Assembly: GCA_964623895.1 (NCBI GenBank)
Contig: CAZUWA010000010.1
Coordinates: 1 to 44,485 of the forward strand
Origin: UBA11512 sp964623895
Lineage (GTDB): Bacteria; Bacillota; Clostridia; Oscillospirales; CAG-272
Direction: 5' to 3'
DNA length: 44,485 nucleotides
The notes beneath the pieces are model-generated. The model was not told the origin of the DNA. It worked only from the letters and a program-made list of their open reading frames with translations, and made no database searches. This document shows, piece after piece, positions 33,367 through 42,016 of the stretch. Each line of letters starts with the position of its first letter. Position 1 is the first letter of the stretch. A program made the translations under genes and the position numbers.

Positions 33367-33867
33367 TCACTCTTCGTTTTTCTTAGGAAGCAGAGTAGCG
33401 TAATCTTCTTTATTTAAAAGTGCTTCTACAACGTTATTTTGCTCCGCGGTGATATCGCACACTTTCAATGCGGCGTTCAAATACCGTTTGAGTGTGTATT
33501 CTTCAAGTGTTTCGCCTCCGTATTCAATGGTGATCTTACTGTTCAATTGATCTGTCTTCAGGGATATTCCGATGCCGTAATGATGATTGACGGTGACAGT
33601 GTATTTTTTCACAATACTGCCGACTGTGACTTCGATCGTCTTTCCTACATCTGCCGCTTCAAAGCAAAAGTACAGGATGACACCGCGTTCGTTGACATAT
33701 GCCATATGCCCTTTGATATCGACCTCTTCGGTCGGGTGAATGCTTTCCGATGGGACAGTAGGCTCTTCACGTGGATCTTCTTCTGCGGAAAGAGTAAAAC
33801 ATTCCGTCATCGGGATCAAAAGGCAAAATGTCATGATGACTAATAAGAACTTTTTGATATGTATCAT
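33367..33867 (-). CDS. Small secreted protein of unknown function
   Basis: This 166-residue protein has a clear Sec signal peptide (residues 1 to about 28, MIHIKKFLLVIMTFCLLIP, likely cleaved after LSA). Next come a Pro/Glu-rich linker (EEDPREEPTVPSESIHPTEE) and a compact domain (about 53-166) with alternating strands (ILYFCFEAADVGKTIEVTVG, KYTVTVNHHYGIGI). I do not recognise the domain. It might be an Ig-like or adhesin-type module. It has its own sigma-A promoter at 33953-33981, and GAAAGGA lies before the ATG. Confidence 0.7.
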   Translation of the reverse strand: MIHIKKFLLVIMTFCLLIPMTECFTLSAEEDPREEPTVPSESIHPTEEVDIKGHMAYVNERGVILYFCFEAADVGKTIEVTVGSIVKKYTVTVNHHYGIGISLKTDQLNSKITIEYGGETLEEYTLKRYLNAALKVCDITAEQNNVVEALLNKEDYATLLPKKNEE

Positions 33868-33952
33868 AAAAAGTATCCTTTCATTTGAATCTCAAAGATG
33901 TGTGGCTGTGTATGTAAAACCGTGATTTTAAAACGGCTTGTTGTCGAGAACT

Positions 33953-33981
33953 ATTTTAGCACAGCTTTTCTTTAAAGTCAA
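33953..33981 (-). promoter_or_regulatory. Promoter of the secreted-protein gene
   Basis: On the minus strand, TTGACT (33981-33976), a 17-base spacer and TAAAAT (33958-33953), leaving a leader of about 80 bases. Confidence 0.75.
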
Positions 33982-34015
33982 GCGCGAATTCACCGGACAG
34001 TATGGCATATCTGAT

Positions 34016-34035
34016 AAGTTGAAATAATTCAACTT
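34016..34035. repeat. Perfect 8-bp inverted repeat (possible operator)
   Basis: AAGTTGAA (34016-34023) and TTCAACTT (34028-34035) are exact mirror complements with a four-base loop. They lie about 35 bases upstream of the -35 box of the secreted-protein promoter, a reasonable place for an activator site. No T-run follows on either strand, so a terminator is unlikely. Confidence 0.4.
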
Positions 34036-34117
34036 GCTGTGTAGCGGCGGAGATAATAGAATAATAGTCTTAACAAAATGGTTATACACGATCTGCTCTT
34101 GAAATGCAATAGTCTTA

Positions 34118-34155
34118 ATAAAAAACCGCTGAACCTTGTGGTTCAAGCGGTTTAA
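34118..34155 (-). terminator. Terminator of the nuclease/ABC operon
   Basis: On the minus strand, AAACCGCTTGAACC pairs with GGTTCAGCGGTTT around ACAA (one bulged base), followed by TTTATT. It lies 15 bases after the stop of the last operon gene. Confidence 0.85.
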
Positions 34156-34169
34156 TGTGGAAAGAATAA

Positions 34170-36089
34170 TTACTTTGCAAGAACATACAGTTGGAATGCG
34201 AAGAGGTTCTCATTTGCACTGCTGTAATAGTAGGTGGAATAGTTGCTTTTTTCAGCGTACCATTCAATGGAAGCAGGGTCGCCGGACTGACCTTTGAGGG
34301 TGGTGCTTTCAATGTAAACCGAGTTTGCAGTGGTAGCGGTTTTGATTGCCCAAACGTTATCGGTGTTTCCGAAGAGGAGTTTTTTACCGGTGCAAGAAAG
34401 AGTCTGACCATTGTCGGAAACGAACTGATAACCGCCGGTTGCTTCCTTTACAGTCCAAATAATCTTACTGTTGGTAGTGACGATCTTGCCGTCTGTAACA
34501 GTCACAGATTCGCCTGCTCTGTAGTCTGCGAGAGAAGCGTCTGCTTCAGACATAGCCATCTTGGAGCCTGCATTGTAGATGATGACCTGATCGCCATCCT
34601 TTAAAGTTGTGGAAAGGGTATAGGTATCATCCTCGGTATCAGGATTTACCGAAGGATCATCCGGTTCAGTCGGTTCGATGACTGTGCCTGCAGGAGCAAC
34701 ATAGATCTGCATTGCGAAGAAGCCTTCGTTAGTGGTGCTGTAATAGAAGGTAGAGAATTCATTGTATAGATTGTACCATTGCATGTAAACGGAGTCGCCT
34801 TGATCTCCTTTGACGGTGGCATTTTCAAAGTAAACGCAGTTTTCTGTTGTAGCGGTTTGGATCGCCCAAACATTATCTGCATCACCCAAGAGCAGTCTCC
34901 TGCCGGTTGCAGACAGAGTTTTATTGTCGTCAGAGATGAGTTGGATACCGCCGTCTACGGTCTTGACAGTCCAAACGATCAAGCTGTTATTTGTCACGAG
35001 TTTGCCGTCCGACAGCGTCATTTTTACACCTTTTCTATAGTTGGTGTACTGCTCGGAGAGATCCTCTTCGGAAACAGCCATCTGAGAAGCTGCGTTATAA
35101 ATGATGATTTGATCGCCGTTCTTGATAGTCGTTGTGAGTGTAAACTCAACACCGCCTTCGGGATCAACGGTAGGATCTTCTGAAGGATCAACGGTAGGAT
35201 CGGAAGGAGTCACCGGCTTGATGTCTGCGGAGTTGGGCAAAGTGTAGAGTTGCAGAGCAAACAGTTTTTCATTTGTCTCGCTGTAGTAGTGAGTAGAGAA
35301 TTCGCTGTACGTATCGTACCATTCAATACAAGCGGCATCGCCTTCCGTACCCTTGATAGTGGTGCTTTCAAGGTAAACGCAGTTTTCTGTTGTAGCGGTT
35401 TTGATCGCCCAAACATTATCTGCATCACTCAAGAGCAGTCTCTTGCCGGTTGCGGAGAGGGTCATGCCGTTGTCGGCGTAAAGCTTGAAGCCGCCGTCAA
35501 CTGCTTCTACATCCCAAACGATCCAACCTGCCGTTGTGGTAATGGTGTTGCCGGAAACGGTAACCGCTTCACCTGCGCGGTAACCGGGCTGTTCTGCGCT
35601 GAGATCTTTTTCAGAGACAGCCAAACCGAATGCAGGGCAGTAGAGGATCACGGTGTCCTTATCCTTCAATTCGGTAGCAAGGGTATAGGTTCTTTCAGGA
35701 TCGGTACCCTGTGCAGATCCGGGAATGTAGCGATTGAAGGAAACGGTAGCAGTGTTGCCCTTTGCATCCTTGATAGTAGCGGTCAGGACATATTCGACCT
35801 TTTCAGCGGTGTTGTTTGACACATTCACGGTGTAGGCAGTGTCATTCTTCTTTTCAATGGTGACGTTTGAAACACTTGCAGACCACTCAACCTCATACTT
35901 GACGCTTTTGATGGTAAGCACCGCCGTGACCTCATAGGACGCAGCGGTTTTTTCCGGCTCGGTCCTGTACATGGTCTCAAGATATTCCTTTGCAGCGTTC
36001 AGACCACTATTGTCTTCTTTTGTTTGGCATCCTGCAAATGCCGTCAACAGCATTGCCAAAACCGCTAAAATTGCGATAATCTTTTTCAT
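34170..36089 (-). CDS. Lipoprotein with Ig-like domain and three tandem ~150-residue repeats
   Basis: This 639-residue lipoprotein has lipidated Cys21 (LLTAFAGC). A short spacer leads to an Ig-like beta domain (about 50-122), then three repeats at about 134-285, 316-466 and 489-638, separated by linkers rich in Asp, Pro, Ser and Thr. Each repeat has a pattern of the type L-K-D-G-D-x-V-I-I-Y-N, A-V-S, T-L-S-x-T-G-x-x-L-L, D-N-V-W-A-I-x-T-A-T-T-E-N and ends F-A-x-Q-L-Y. I do not recognise the repeat family. It is likely a surface binding protein. It is the last gene of an operon that starts with RDD/ABC genes and is directly downstream of the nuclease. AAAGGGA precedes the ATG at 36089. Confidence 0.75.
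   Translation of the reverse strand: MKKIIAILAVLAMLLTAFAGCQTKEDNSGLNAAKEYLETMYRTEPEKTAASYEVTAVLTIKSVKYEVEWSASVSNVTIEKKNDTAYTVNVSNNTAEKVEYVLTATIKDAKGNTATVSFNRYIPGSAQGTDPERTYTLATELKDKDTVILYCPAFGLAVSEKDLSAEQPGYRAGEAVTVSGNTITTTAGWIVWDVEAVDGGFKLYADNGMTLSATGKRLLLSDADNVWAIKTATTENCVYLESTTIKGTEGDAACIEWYDTYSEFSTHYYSETNEKLFALQLYTLPNSADIKPVTPSDPTVDPSEDPTVDPEGGVEFTLTTTIKNGDQIIIYNAASQMAVSEEDLSEQYTNYRKGVKMTLSDGKLVTNNSLIVWTVKTVDGGIQLISDDNKTLSATGRRLLLGDADNVWAIQTATTENCVYFENATVKGDQGDSVYMQWYNLYNEFSTFYYSTTNEGFFAMQIYVAPAGTVIEPTEPDDPSVNPDTEDDTYTLSTTLKDGDQVIIYNAGSKMAMSEADASLADYRAGESVTVTDGKIVTTNSKIIWTVKEATGGYQFVSDNGQTLSCTGKKLLFGNTDNVWAIKTATTANSVYIESTTLKGQSGDPASIEWYAEKSNYSTYYYSSANENLFAFQLYVLAK
34830..35453 (-). repeat. 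Near-identical DNA repeats inside the repeat lipoprotein gene
   Basis: Bases 34830-34910 and 35373-35453 (81 bases each) differ at only about three positions, with an offset of 543. The third copy is more diverged. This points to a recent internal duplication or gene conversion. A second, 17-base direct repeat GGATCAACGGTAGGATC occurs at 35161-35177 and 35185-35201 in the linker. Confidence 0.85.
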
Positions 36090-36131
36090 TTCATTATCCC
36101 TTTCTCAATTTGTTTGTTTTCAGAAAAACGA

Positions 36132-37478
36132 TCAGTCGTTGACGGTGATGTCAGCGGGGGAAAGTACCAAGATCTGATAGTTGCCTTCATAGAAATCTAC
36201 AACACCCTTGACGGTGATGTTCTTGCCCGCGTAAGCGTCTTCTGTGATGAGAGTACCATCGGAATTGACGAATACGATGGTGCGCACCGAAACAGTGGTG
36301 TCGCCTGCTTTACAGGTGAGCGTCATAGCGCCCTTCATCGAACTGGCATCGTTCGTGGTGGTGTAGGTATCAACGACTTGTAGATTTTCAAGGGTCAATG
36401 TCGTGCTCATGACCATATCACCGTACTTGTATTCCTGTTCTTCGCCTTCTGCATCGGGAATAACGACATTACCGGTCATAAACCGCGCCGCATCGGTCAC
36501 AGGATATGCGCCGCTGAAGCCTTCGCCGAGTTTTTGAATGTTTTCCGGATCGTCCGGTTTCATAGCGCGATATTTGAGTCCCGAAACCTGATAACTTCCG
36601 CCTGCTTCGTAATACTGAACAGAACCGACGATACGCACTCTGTTGCCCACGCTCAGGATCTCAAGACCGGTGCCGGAAAGATTGAATCCATAGTAGACAT
36701 ATATACCGAAGTAAATACCGGTCTCTTCGTCGTATTCTTCAACATAAACGCCGTTGTTATTGTCAGCTGAAATAATGCCTTCAAATGCGACAGTCTCGTT
36801 GCTGTATGCTTCAATATTGGTGCGCAGTTCTTTTAAAGTGATCTCATGCGCAGGTCCATAGTAGAAGTCGGGATCGGGTTGCTTTGAATAGACAGGCTTT
36901 TTGAATGCTTCTGCCTGTGCAATGGCAGACATACAGGTCGTGCCGTAACGGTTATTTGCGGAGGAGGAAGCAATCGCATAGCCTTCTTGCAACAGTTCCA
37001 GATTGAGATTTCTGTATTCTGCATCTTCAGAAGGCTTATACCAGACCCAAACAAGATATCGGGAACCGGTAGAGTCGGCGTTCCATTTGTCATCATCGGA
37101 TTCAATGATGATGGAAACGGCATTTTTTAAAGCATTTTTGGTGAAATTGGAAGCGGCTTTACCCCATTCTTCAATTTTACCGGTCGATTCAGGGGTGTTG
37201 ACGGCAAGATATCTTGCTTTCAAAACGCCTGAATCGGTGATGCTTGTCGGTACATAGAAATGGGTGGTATCACCGTCGATGTAGGTTTTTACGGTTACTT
37301 CTTGTTTGAGAGAAGCAGTGGTCATATCCAGTTTCAGTCCTGCTACGTAGTCGATGAATTCTTGATTCTGTGCTTCATCATCCGAATTAGCAGGCTCCTT
37401 TTGCTGGCAGCCTGTAAAGACCGCCAGCAAAAAGACCACCGCAAGAAGTAACGATAGAATTTTATTTGCTTTTTTCAT
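36132..37478 (-). CDS. Surface lipoprotein with staphylococcal-nuclease (TNase) domain and OB-like domains
   Basis: This 448-residue protein has a lipoprotein signal with Cys24 (LAVFTGC). A thermonuclease-type domain follows (about 60-200): IDGDTTHFYV, KARYLAVNTPES, SRYLVWVWYK and NLELLQEGYA. Catalytic Arg89, Glu97 and Arg140 match R35, E43 and R87 of staphylococcal nuclease. The calcium ligand Asp40 is replaced by Asn94 (VNTPE). Two OB-like beta domains follow (about 214-303 and 352-446). It should degrade nucleic acids at the cell surface. The ATG at 37478 has AGAAAGA upstream. An in-frame ATG 42 bases upstream is less likely because it would overlap the neighbouring gene. It lies 20 bases after the solute-binding protein gene. 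Confidence 0.85.
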   Translation of the reverse strand: MKKANKILSLLLAVVFLLAVFTGCQQKEPANSDDEAQNQEFIDYVAGLKLDMTTASLKQEVTVKTYIDGDTTHFYVPTSITDSGVLKARYLAVNTPESTGKIEEWGKAASNFTKNALKNAVSIIIESDDDKWNADSTGSRYLVWVWYKPSEDAEYRNLNLELLQEGYAIASSSANNRYGTTCMSAIAQAEAFKKPVYSKQPDPDFYYGPAHEITLKELRTNIEAYSNETVAFEGIISADNNNGVYVEEYDEETGIYFGIYVYYGFNLSGTGLEILSVGNRVRIVGSVQYYEAGGSYQVSGLKYRAMKPDDPENIQKLGEGFSGAYPVTDAARFMTGNVVIPDAEGEEQEYKYGDMVMSTTLTLENLQVVDTYTTTNDASSMKGAMTLTCKAGDTTVSVRTIVFVNSDGTLITEDAYAGKNITVKGVVDFYEGNYQILVLSPADITVND

Positions 37479-37498
37479 AGTTAAAAATCTTTCTGTCA

Positions 37499-38917
37499 TC
37501 AGCCGCCATAGATGATACACTGTTGTACGGCATCTTTGAATGCATCTTCGATCTTCTTCTTTAAATCATCACCGGTTTCTGTGAATGTGAGACACTTTGT
37601 GAGCAGGTAACCGACCTGATTACGAGCTTCGGAAGAACCGTTGAATGCAGGAGAAGCGTAGTAGTAGTCAGCCTGCTCAAGACAAACTTTTGCGGAAAGC
37701 GCAGTGATCTGTGCGCCGCCGTCAGCCTTGCTTAAGAATTCGGCGTAAACCGGATGATCGGCAACAGACTTTAAAACCGGAACATAACCGGAAGCCATTG
37801 AGAATTCAGCTTGGAAGTCTACACTGGTGGTTAAGAATTTGACAAACAGCCAGGATGCGATGACCTCTTGAGGATTTTCCTTGTTAAAGATACAAACGGA
37901 AGGACCCTGAGAGATTACTTTGGGGTTGTTGTTTGAAGAGGGAATGGAAGTGATGCCGACTTCGAACAGATAATTTCCGTCATTGCCTTTGCCCGGTCTT
38001 TGGTAGGAAGCACCAGCGGAAGAACCGATGCACATGTAGCACTTTTCATCAGTTTTAGAAGTAAACAGACCGGATGTATAGGCGGAATACAATTCTTCTG
38101 TGGTGACATAACCCTTCTGATACCAAGTTGTAAATCTTTCAACAAATTCACGGTTTTCTTCGGTATTGAAAATGTAGTGATCGCCTGTGGAAGATGTGTA
38201 GGGAGTGCCGAGCTGCTCGGTCATAGTGATGAACCAGTTTGCTTCGGAGTCATAGCCGAGCGGGATCGACTTGGGTTTAATTTTTTTGATCTGTGCGCAA
38301 ACTTCTTCCATCTCGTCCCAAGTGGTGGGGACTTTCAGATTGTTTTCTTCAAAGAAGGTCTTATTGTAATAAAGAACCTCGGTGGATTTGGAGAAGGGCA
38401 TGGTGTAGGTCAAACCGTCTCCGAACTGCTTACCTTCATCAAGGTATGCTTCAATGAAGTCTGCTTTTTGCTTGTCTGTAAGTCCAAGAATTTCAGTCGT
38501 GCCGTCAGCACGAGTAACGGTGATATCGCTTGCCATTAGATCGTCAAGGGTGACGACTGCGCCCGCAACGTTATAAAGAGCAACATGGTCGGGGTAGCAG
38601 TAAGCAATGTTCGGCTGGTTGCCTGCTGTGATCTCTGTTTTAATTTGATCACGGACGTCATCATAACTGCCGACCTGCTTAGCCTCGATCTTGATATTGG
38701 GATAGAGTTTGTTAAATTCTTGAATGTAAGTATCGAGAACTTCACGAAGATTTGCGCCCATGGTGTGGTCAAAAGTGATGGTCACTTCACTGCCGTCATA
38801 GCCGCCTTCCGGGATCTGGAAAGCCGCGATCTTCTTGTTACCTGCGCAAGAAGAAGCGACGACCGCGACGCCGAGAAGCATTGCTGTTGCCAGTAAAACC
38901 GCGAGAATTCTTTTCAT
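37499..38917 (-). CDS. ABC transporter solute-binding lipoprotein (carbohydrate family 1 type)
   Basis: This 472-residue protein has a lipoprotein signal (VVASSC, Cys at about 24) and the two-lobed fold of family 1 solute-binding proteins: EVTITFDHTMGANLREVLD, YNKTFFEENNLKVPTTWDEMEEVC, GYVPVLKSV. These proteins bind sugars, oligosaccharides or glycerol-3-phosphate. It lies upstream of the nuclease lipoprotein gene and downstream of the two permeases. AAAGGA precedes the ATG at 38917. The true ligand is unknown. In this setting a sugar- or phosphate-bearing breakdown product is a guess from gene order. Confidence 0.88.
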   Translation of the reverse strand: MKRILAVLLATAMLLGVAVVASSCAGNKKIAAFQIPEGGYDGSEVTITFDHTMGANLREVLDTYIQEFNKLYPNIKIEAKQVGSYDDVRDQIKTEITAGNQPNIAYCYPDHVALYNVAGAVVTLDDLMASDITVTRADGTTEILGLTDKQKADFIEAYLDEGKQFGDGLTYTMPFSKSTEVLYYNKTFFEENNLKVPTTWDEMEEVCAQIKKIKPKSIPLGYDSEANWFITMTEQLGTPYTSSTGDHYIFNTEENREFVERFTTWYQKGYVTTEELYSAYTSGLFTSKTDEKCYMCIGSSAGASYQRPGKGNDGNYLFEVGITSIPSSNNNPKVISQGPSVCIFNKENPQEVIASWLFVKFLTTSVDFQAEFSMASGYVPVLKSVADHPVYAEFLSKADGGAQITALSAKVCLEQADYYYASPAFNGSSEARNQVGYLLTKCLTFTETGDDLKKKIEDAFKDAVQQCIIYGG

Positions 38918-38972
38918 ATGATTTTTCCTTTCAGTTTTCAAATAATATGTTAATAGCCGTATCGACGACTGC

Positions 38973-39869
38973 TTAACCCTTGATGCCGCTGCGGCTTACA
39001 CCCTTCATAATGTACTTACGAAGGAATACAAAGACCAGGAACAGCGGGAGCGATACCAACGCAACGGCTGCCATCTGTACGGGATAGTCCGGGATCTTAC
39101 CTTCCGTTGCCATGAAGGATGCGCCGCGAAGACCGTTTGTGATCAGTTGATGTGCTTCATCATTTGCGACCAACCGCGGCCAAACGTAAGAGTTCCATGA
39201 ACCCATCATTTTGAGGATGGTAATGGAGATCAACGTCGGAAGCGACAGGGGGATCATGACCTTCCAAAGATATTTGAGGTCGCCCGTTCCGTCAACTTTT
39301 GCGGCGAGATAGAGTTCATTCGGAATCTGTAAGAAGTTCTGTCGCAAGAGATAGATATAGAAGACACTTACGAGGAACGGAACGATCAATGCCGTGTAGG
39401 TGTTGAGCCATCCGAGATTTGAAACAGTTAAATAGTTGGTGATGGTGAAGAGTTCACCCGGGATCATCATTGTTGCCAGTAGCAATGCAAACAGGGCGTT
39501 TTTGCCTTTGAACTCCAGTCTTGCAAACACGAATGCCGTAATAACGGTAATTATAAGCGAGAGAACAGTCGAGACGATGCCGACATATACGGTATTCAAA
39601 AACAATTGTCCGAGGTTTGCTGTTTCAAATGCTTCAACATAGTTTTTGAAGTCAAAATACTTTGGAAAAAAGGTCGGAACGGAAAGTGTATACTCATCTA
39701 ATGTCTTGACGGAGGAGATCAGCATCCAATAGAAAGGGAAGAGTACGATCAGTGCCATTAAAAGAAGGAAGGCATACAGTGCGATCTGCACCAGAACCTT
39801 CATAACGGTTTGTTTCACCGTCATTTTCTTCATGTTTCGCTCGTTCATTGTAGTAAAAGATTTAGCCAT
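38973..39869 (-). CDS. ABC transporter permease, MalG-type
   Basis: This 298-residue membrane protein has six helices and the coupling loop ELYLAAKVDGTGDLKYLWKVMIPLSLPTL, the EAA-type motif of carbohydrate uptake permeases of CUT1. It has an unusually long charged N-terminus (about 25 residues) before the first helix. Start ATG 39869 follows a perfect AGGAGG. It pairs with the MalF-type permease encoded 18 bases upstream. Confidence 0.92.
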   Translation of the reverse strand: MAKSFTTMNERNMKKMTVKQTVMKVLVQIALYAFLLLMALIVLFPFYWMLISSVKTLDEYTLSVPTFFPKYFDFKNYVEAFETANLGQLFLNTVYVGIVSTVLSLIITVITAFVFARLEFKGKNALFALLLATMMIPGELFTITNYLTVSNLGWLNTYTALIVPFLVSVFYIYLLRQNFLQIPNELYLAAKVDGTGDLKYLWKVMIPLSLPTLISITILKMMGSWNSYVWPRLVANDEAHQLITNGLRGASFMATEGKIPDYPVQMAAVALVSLPLFLVFVFLRKYIMKGVSRSGIKG

Positions 39870-39887
39870 TTTGTAACCCCTCCTTTA

Positions 39888-40856
39888 TCAGTAATGAACG
39901 CTCTTCTTGCTGTACCACAGGTTGAACAGGGTAACAACAAGGATGATCGCAAAGAGGATGAGCGATGCCGCGGAAGCAAGCCCTTCCTTGTTTCCGATCA
40001 TTTGGGTGACATATCCGACCATGGTCTGTAGCGAATACGGGGCGCTCGCCGGTCCCATTTTGTCGCCGAATACACCGACGATGCTGGTATATTCCTTAAA
40101 TCCGCCGATGAAACCGGTAATGACAACATATGCGATCATCGGAGAGAGCAGTGGTACGGTGATACGGGTAAAGACGCGCAGTCTGGAAGTGCCGTCGACT
40201 TTCGCCGCGTCGTAATACTGTTTGTTGACGCTCTGAAGACCGCCCAACAAAATAAGGATCTTGAAGGGGAGTGCATTCCATACGATATAAACGACCATGA
40301 CGACCATGTTGGCAAAGTAGGTGGAACCCTGATTCATCCAGTTGATGAAGTATGGGGTATCGGAAGGCTGAATGATCTGCCTTAAAAAGTTGTAGACATT
40401 GTTGATGATGCCCCATGAGGATGCGATTACTTCACCGTCTGCGCCGTTACGAAGACCGACGATGTTGAACATGGTCGCAAAGACCATGCCGATTGCGATC
40501 GAGTTTGTGACGTAGGGCAAGAAGAAGATGGTCTGTAGGGGCTTTTGCAAGAATTTGATCGAATTTAGACATACTGCAATGACCAGTGCAAGAATGGTAG
40601 AGAGCGGAACAGTCAACACGCAGAGAAGAATTGTGTTCTTTAAGTATGTGCCGATATCTGCTTGAAACACTTGCACGAAGTTGCCGAAGCCGACAGTGAA
40701 AGTACGACCGACAGACGCGTCCATTCCGTTATATCCCTCAAGGAATGCAACGCAAATAGTATTGATGATCGGATAGATCGTGAACACTGCCAAAAGAAGC
40801 AGAGCCGGGGAAAGATAAAGCCAGGCTTTCCATTGTTGTTTCTTATCTTCAACCAT
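39888..40856 (-). CDS. ABC transporter permease, MalF-type
   Basis: This 322-residue membrane protein has about six helices and the EAA-like loop KQYYDAAKVDGTSRLRVFTRITVPLLSP, matching CUT1 permeases of the MalF/UgpA branch. It forms a heterodimeric channel with the MalG-type protein. The start codon ATG at 40856 lies two bases after the ATPase gene stop, so translation is likely coupled. Confidence 0.92.
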   Translation of the reverse strand: MVEDKKQQWKAWLYLSPALLLLAVFTIYPIINTICVAFLEGYNGMDASVGRTFTVGFGNFVQVFQADIGTYLKNTILLCVLTVPLSTILALVIAVCLNSIKFLQKPLQTIFFLPYVTNSIAIGMVFATMFNIVGLRNGADGEVIASSWGIINNVYNFLRQIIQPSDTPYFINWMNQGSTYFANMVVMVVYIVWNALPFKILILLGGLQSVNKQYYDAAKVDGTSRLRVFTRITVPLLSPMIAYVVITGFIGGFKEYTSIVGVFGDKMGPASAPYSLQTMVGYVTQMIGNKEGLASAASLILFAIILVVTLFNLWYSKKSVHY

Positions 40857-40858
40857 GT

Positions 40859-41959
40859 TTACACCTCAACAAAAATTCTTTCTTCTGTTTCTTTATCGAA
40901 GATAAAGATTTTGTGGGGCTTCAAATTGAAGCGTACTTCCTTATTTGACTGATCGATCTTATTGTCTGCATCCACGATAGAACGAATGATCGGATTGGCG
41001 GAAGCGGTGTTTTCGGAAACGATGCTGACATCGCGCCCCATGACTTCCACACTGCGTAACTTGCATCCGAGTGCGCCTTTTTCATCAAGAATGAAACCTT
41101 CCGGACGAACGCCGACATAAACAGGTCTATCTGCAACACCGGGAACATTCAGAACCGCTTCTTCACCAATATACAGTTTTTCATCTCTCACTTTTCCCGT
41201 GAATACATTGATGGGAGGAGTGCCGAGAAATTTTGCAACAAACAGGTTCGCGGGGCTGTCGTAGACCTCCTGCGGTGCACCGATCTGCTGTACCACGCCT
41301 GATTTCATAACTACGATGAGGTCGGAAATGCTCATTGCTTCTTCTTGGTCGTGCGTTACGAAGATTGTGGTGATATTGGTCTCTCTTTGAATTCTGCGGA
41401 TCTCTTCTCTTGTTTGCAGACGGAGTCTTGCATCAAGGTTGGAAAGCGGCTCGTCCAAAAGCAGGACGCGCGGCATTTTCACGATGGCACGGGCGATCGC
41501 GACACGCTGTTGCTGACCGCCCGAAAGCTCATTTGGTTTTCTATCCATTAGATCGTCGATCTGAACCATTTGAGCCGCCTTGTATGCACGTTCAAGCATC
41601 TCTTGTTTCGATAACTTGTCATTGCCCTTCAAATTTTGAAGAGGAAAGAGGATGTTCTGCTTGACTGTCATGTGGGGGTAGAGGGCATAATTCTGGAATA
41701 CCAAACCGACGCCTCTGTTTTCGGGAGAGAGTTCGGTTACGTCATCCTCCCCGAAGAAGATCTTTCCCGCGGTTGGCTTCTGAAGACCGCTGATCATGTA
41801 AAGTGTCGTGCTTTTTCCGCAGCCGGAAGGGCCTAAAAGACCGATCAACTTACCATCCGGGATGGTGAAAGTGAAATTGTTTACCGCGACGACATCAGCT
41901 CCCCCCTTTTTGTTGCGACTGGGGAAAACTTTCGTTAAATTCTGTAATTCAACTTTCAT
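40859..41959 (-). CDS. ABC transporter ATPase, MalK/UgpC/MsmK-type
   Basis: This 366-residue ATPase has Walker A GPSGCGKST (43-51), Q-loop Gln89, signature LSGGQ (145-149), Walker B VLLLDE (165-170), H-loop His203 and a C-terminal TOBE/OB regulatory domain (about 235-360, VYVGVRPEGFIL). Presence of the ATPase in the same operon is notable, because CUT1 ATPases are often encoded elsewhere and shared. It powers the two permeases directly downstream. Confidence 0.93.
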   Translation of the reverse strand: MKVELQNLTKVFPSRNKKGGADVVAVNNFTFTIPDGKLIGLLGPSGCGKSTTLYMISGLQKPTAGKIFFGEDDVTELSPENRGVGLVFQNYALYPHMTVKQNILFPLQNLKGNDKLSKQEMLERAYKAAQMVQIDDLMDRKPNELSGGQQQRVAIARAIVKMPRVLLLDEPLSNLDARLRLQTREEIRRIQRETNITTIFVTHDQEEAMSISDLIVVMKSGVVQQIGAPQEVYDSPANLFVAKFLGTPPINVFTGKVRDEKLYIGEEAVLNVPGVADRPVYVGVRPEGFILDEKGALGCKLRSVEVMGRDVSIVSENTASANPIIRSIVDADNKIDQSNKEVRFNLKPHKIFIFDKETEERIFVEV

Positions 41960-42016
41960 AATGTTCCTTCCATTTTGAATATATTTGTTTTTTTGAAAGC
42001 AATTTTGTGATTCCCG

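Larger units (their letters stand above)
33868..34169. other. Intergenic region with promoter, palindrome and terminator
   Basis: It contains the promoter of the secreted-protein gene (33953-33981), a perfect palindrome AAGTTGAA-ATAA-TTCAACTT (34016-34035), a direct repeat AATAGTCTTAA (34063-34073 and 34108-34118), and the terminator of the repeat-lipoprotein gene (34118-34155). I see no gene here. Confidence 0.6.

Noticed and set aside
35250..35819. 189-codon plus-strand frame inside the repeat lipoprotein gene
   Set aside because: It is antisense to the repeats and exists because repeated DNA lacks stops in that frame.
34170..36089. CRISPR-like array
   Set aside because: The repeats are protein-coding domains of about 150 codons, not short identical units with spacers.
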